A stretch of DNA of 7,062 nucleotides. Source: Candidatus Pacearchaeota archaeon. GTDB taxonomy: Archaea; Nanobdellota; Nanobdellia; Pacearchaeales; GW2011-AR1. The notes below the pieces were generated by a model that ran no database searches, was not told the DNA's origin, and worked only from the letters and a program-made list of their open reading frames with translations. The stretch is from contig JAGVXJ010000063.1 in the NCBI GenBank assembly GCA_018303895.1, positions 1 through 7,062 on the forward strand. The letters run 5' to 3'. This document shows, piece by piece, positions 4,518-7,062 of the stretch. Position 1 is the first letter of the stretch. Each line of letters opens with the position of its first letter. Position numbers and translations under genes: made by a program.

Positions 4518-7062
4518 ATGGAAAATGGGCTTACTCAAAAAGAGGTAGAAAAAAAATTAAATGATTATGGATATAATGAAATTGTTGATATCGGAAAAAA
4601 ATCATCACTCTCAATTTTTTTAAGACAAATAAAAAATAATTTTATTGTTTATCTTTTGCTCGTTGCGATGATTCTCTCTTTTCTCGTCGGAAAAAGTATT
4701 ACTGCTTATGTAATTCTTGCAGTTATTTTTACAGTTATTTTTGCCGGTTTTTTTCAAGAATATAAGGCAGAAAAATCAATTGAGTCCTTAAAAAAAATGA
4801 TTATGCCAATTTCAATAGTTATTCGAGATGGAAAAGAAAAAGAAATTCTTTCAAGAGAAATAGTTCCAGGAGATATTTTAATTTTAAGAAATGGGGAAAA
4901 GGTTCCAGCAGATTGTATTGTCCTTAGTGAAAATGAAATGTTAGTTAATGAATCAATCTTAACCGGAGAATCAAGAGAAATTTCAAAGAAAACAACTAGA
5001 GATGAAAAAAATTTCAAAGATGAAAACATGGTTTTTACAGGTTCATTTTTAATTACTGGAAAGTGCATTGTAAAAGTTATCTATACTGGCATGGATACAA
5101 GGTTTGGAAAAATAGCCAACATGATTTCAACTACTGAAAAGGAATTGCCTCTTCAAAGAAAAGTTAATAATATTGCAAAATACATGGCTATTATCGCAGT
5201 TATAGTTTCAGTGATAACCGGTTTTTTTATGCTTTTAACCTCAAATGAAATTAATTCTGAAATAACATTCAACATTCTTGTTTTAGTAATTGCACTTTCA
5301 GTTTCAGCATTTCCTGAGGGGTTTCCAGTTGTTTTGACAACAACCCTCTCTGTTGGCGCATATAATATGGCTAAAAAAAACGCAATAGTAAATAGAATGT
5401 CAATTATTGAAACCCTTGGAGAAACCACAGTTATTTGTTCAGATAAAACAGGAACAATCACTAAAGGCGAAATGACTGTAAAAAAAATTTATTCGGATGG
5501 AAAAATTTTTGAAATTACTGGAACGGGATATGAAGGAAATGGAGATTTTCTTTTGGATAAGAATAAAATAAATCCCTTGAAAAGTAAAAATATTTCATTA
5601 TTTTTAAAATCTGGAATTTTATGTAACGATTCTGGAATAGAAAGAACTGGCGAAGATATGGTTTTTAATATTAGGGGAAATCCAACCGAAGCAGCATTAT
5701 TAGTTTTATCAGCTAAGGCAGGAATTTTCAAAAATGATTTCAAAGATATTGAAATTGAAAAAGAAGTTTTATTCAGTTCTGAAAGAAAAATGATGTCTGT
5801 CTTTGTAAAAGAAAAAAAAGATTACTGGGTTTATTCTAAAGGTGCACTTGAAATTCTCCTAAAGAAATGTTCTCATATTCAAAAAGAAGAAAGAATTATT
5901 TTATTAACTGAAATGGAGAAAATAAAAATTTTAGAAGAAAATAAAAAATTTACTTCTTTTGGATTTAGAACTCTTGGAATTGCTTATAAAAAAGTTGAAA
6001 ATAAAGAAAATTTAAGTGAGGAAAATTTGGTATTTATTGGAATTGCAGGAATGGAAGATCCACCAAGGGATGAAATAAAAGAATCTTTAATTGCCTGTAA
6101 AAATGCCGGTATAACAGTAAAAATGATTACTGGCGACGACAAACAAACGGCTGTTTCAATAGCCCGCCAAATTGGATTTGAAAATTTTTCAGTTATTGAG
6201 GGATGGGAATTAGACAAAATTTCTGACGAAGAACTTTCAAGAGATGTTAAAAAAATTTTTATTTTCGCAAGAGTTCGTCCGGAACATAAACTAAGAATTG
6301 TTAGAGCATTAAAATCAAACGGAGAAGTTGTTGCGATGACTGGTGATGGAGTTAATGATGCTCCCGCCCTGAAAGAAGCACATATTGGAATTGCTATGGG
6401 CCAAAATGGGACAGATGTTTCAAGAAGTGTAGCAGATTTGATTTTGAAAGATGATAACTTCTCCACAATTGTTTCAGCAGTAAGAGAAGGCAGAACTATT
6501 TTTAATAATATCCGAAAATTTGTTTCTTTCCAACTATCTTGTAACTATGCTGAACTGTCTATAATTCTCGTCGGAGTTTTGCTTTCTCCACTTTTGGGCT
6601 GGCCTGTTCCTGTTTTACTTGCTTTGCATATTCTTTTTATGAATCTTGTTACAGATAATCTTCCAGCGATAACTCTTGGATTCAATCCTTCTTCATCAGA
6701 TATTATGTCTGAAAAACCACGAAAAAAGAAAGATATTCTTGATAAAAATTTATTTTTAATTTTAGGATTTGCTGGAACTTTAATGGCTTTAATTACCCTC
6801 GGAACTTTCTATTTTACTTATAGTATTCTCGGGCAGAGTGTTGCTGATGCAAGAACAACTACTTTAATCACTTTAATCCTTGTAGAAATCGCAGGAGCAT
6901 TCAATTTTAGAAGCTTTAGGAAAGGAGTTTTTAATCGCTCGCCATTAACCAATCCCTACTTATTTGGATCTTCATTAATTTCAATTATCGCAACAATAAT
7001 TATTGTTTATACTCCGGTAAATAGAATTTTTGAAACAGTTCCAGTTCCTTTGATTGATTGGG
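4518..7062 (+). CDS. P-type ATPase, type IIA, probable Ca2+ pump (3' end missing)
   Basis: This pump uses ATP through a phospho-Asp intermediate to move cations across the membrane. The reading frame is open for 848 codons to the window edge; probably only the last helix and a short tail are missing. In order: Cation_ATPase_N start (GLTQKEVEKKL), M1-M2 (about 42-79), actuator TGES (149-152), M4 PEGFP (266-270), phosphorylation motif DKTGT with Asp309, nucleotide-domain KGALE (441-445; usually KGAPE), TGDD (538-541), TGDGVND (608-614) and M5 onward. Residues matching the SERCA Ca2+ ligands are all present: E267 in M4, N676 and E679 in M5, N709/T712/D713 in M6 (NLVTDNLPA) and E790 in M8. That makes two-site Ca2+ transport the best call over H+, Mg2+ or heavy metals; Mn2+ remains possible. 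The ATG is fixed by a TATA box 29 nt upstream. It is divergent from the antiporter. Confidence 0.95.
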   Translation, partial: MENGLTQKEVEKKLNDYGYNEIVDIGKKSSLSIFLRQIKNNFIVYLLLVAMILSFLVGKSITAYVILAVIFTVIFAGFFQEYKAEKSIESLKKMIMPISIVIRDGKEKEILSREIVPGDILILRNGEKVPADCIVLSENEMLVNESILTGESREISKKTTRDEKNFKDENMVFTGSFLITGKCIVKVIYTGMDTRFGKIANMISTTEKELPLQRKVNNIAKYMAIIAVIVSVITGFFMLLTSNEINSEITFNILVLVIALSVSAFPEGFPVVLTTTLSVGAYNMAKKNAIVNRMSIIETLGETTVICSDKTGTITKGEMTVKKIYSDGKIFEITGTGYEGNGDFLLDKNKINPLKSKNISLFLKSGILCNDSGIERTGEDMVFNIRGNPTEAALLVLSAKAGIFKNDFKDIEIEKEVLFSSERKMMSVFVKEKKDYWVYSKGALEILLKKCSHIQKEERIILLTEMEKIKILEENKKFTSFGFRTLGIAYKKVENKENLSEENLVFIGIAGMEDPPRDEIKESLIACKNAGITVKMITGDDKQTAVSIARQIGFENFSVIEGWELDKISDEELSRDVKKIFIFARVRPEHKLRIVRALKSNGEVVAMTGDGVNDAPALKEAHIGIAMGQNGTDVSRSVADLILKDDNFSTIVSAVREGRTIFNNIRKFVSFQLSCNYAELSIILVGVLLSPLLGWPVPVLLALHILFMNLVTDNLPAITLGFNPSSSDIMSEKPRKKKDILDKNLFLILGFAGTLMALITLGTFYFTYSILGQSVADARTTTLITLILVEIAGAFNFRSFRKGVFNRSPLTNPYLFGSSLISIIATIIIVYTPVNRIFETVPVPLIDW

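Noticed and set aside
4367..4564. 65-residue plus-strand open frame across the divergent spacer
   Set aside because: It overlaps the start of the ATPase in another frame and spans both promoter elements; its composition is Phe/Lys-rich with no domain.
4754..6466. Several minus-strand open frames of 84-160 residues opposite the ATPase
   Set aside because: They lie entirely antisense to a confidently identified P-type ATPase, have Ser/Ile/Phe-rich shadow composition, and have no promoter or recognisable domain.
1..7062. CRISPR array, insertion sequence, tRNA/rRNA gene or defence cassette
   Set aside because: No regularly spaced repeats, terminal inverted repeats with a transposase, cloverleaf sequences or defence domains were seen; the spacers are too short to hold them.

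Overview
The window looks like a compact, AT-rich archaeal chromosome segment, most plausibly from a small-genome DPANN-type lineage (Pacearchaeota, Woesearchaeota or Nanoarchaeota relatives); that placement is inference. The evidence is the promoters. Four genes have a TTTAAATA or TTTAATAA box whose first base lies exactly 29 nt upstream of the A of the ATG, leaving no room for a ribosome-binding site. This is the archaeal TATA/leaderless arrangement. Genes are tightly packed, with two 4-nt overlaps and no gap longer than about 190 bp.

Left block (positions 6-1867, minus strand): a 94-residue helical orphan is followed by seryl-tRNA synthetase (serS). An 89-residue protein with two zinc-binding modules comes next, and its ATG overlaps the serS stop codon (ATGA). 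The orphan and serS each have their own TATA box, with the same 14-bp core-promoter sequence. The small zinc protein has no promoter of its own and is probably translated by coupling to serS.

Middle block: across a 108-bp divergent spacer lies a plus-strand gene for a 214-residue multi-pass membrane protein of unknown function. It converges tail-to-tail with a minus-strand CPA2 (Kef-type) monovalent cation/proton antiporter carrying a C-terminal RCK/TrkA-N domain. The two stop codons interlock in TTAA.

Right block: the antiporter is divergent from a plus-strand P-type ATPase that runs off the right edge. This ATPase retains all seven side-chain positions that ligate Ca2+ in SERCA, so it is best read as a type IIA Ca2+ pump. 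The 188-bp spacer between the two transporters holds a perfect 12-bp inverted repeat and three copies of a CAAACTTCT-like element. One copy lies just upstream of each TATA box in the same orientation, which suggests joint regulation of the antiporter and the Ca2+ pump.

No mobile element, CRISPR array, RNA gene or defence system was seen. The most interesting material is regulatory (the shared operator-like element and the fixed-geometry leaderless promoters), together with two unidentified small proteins.
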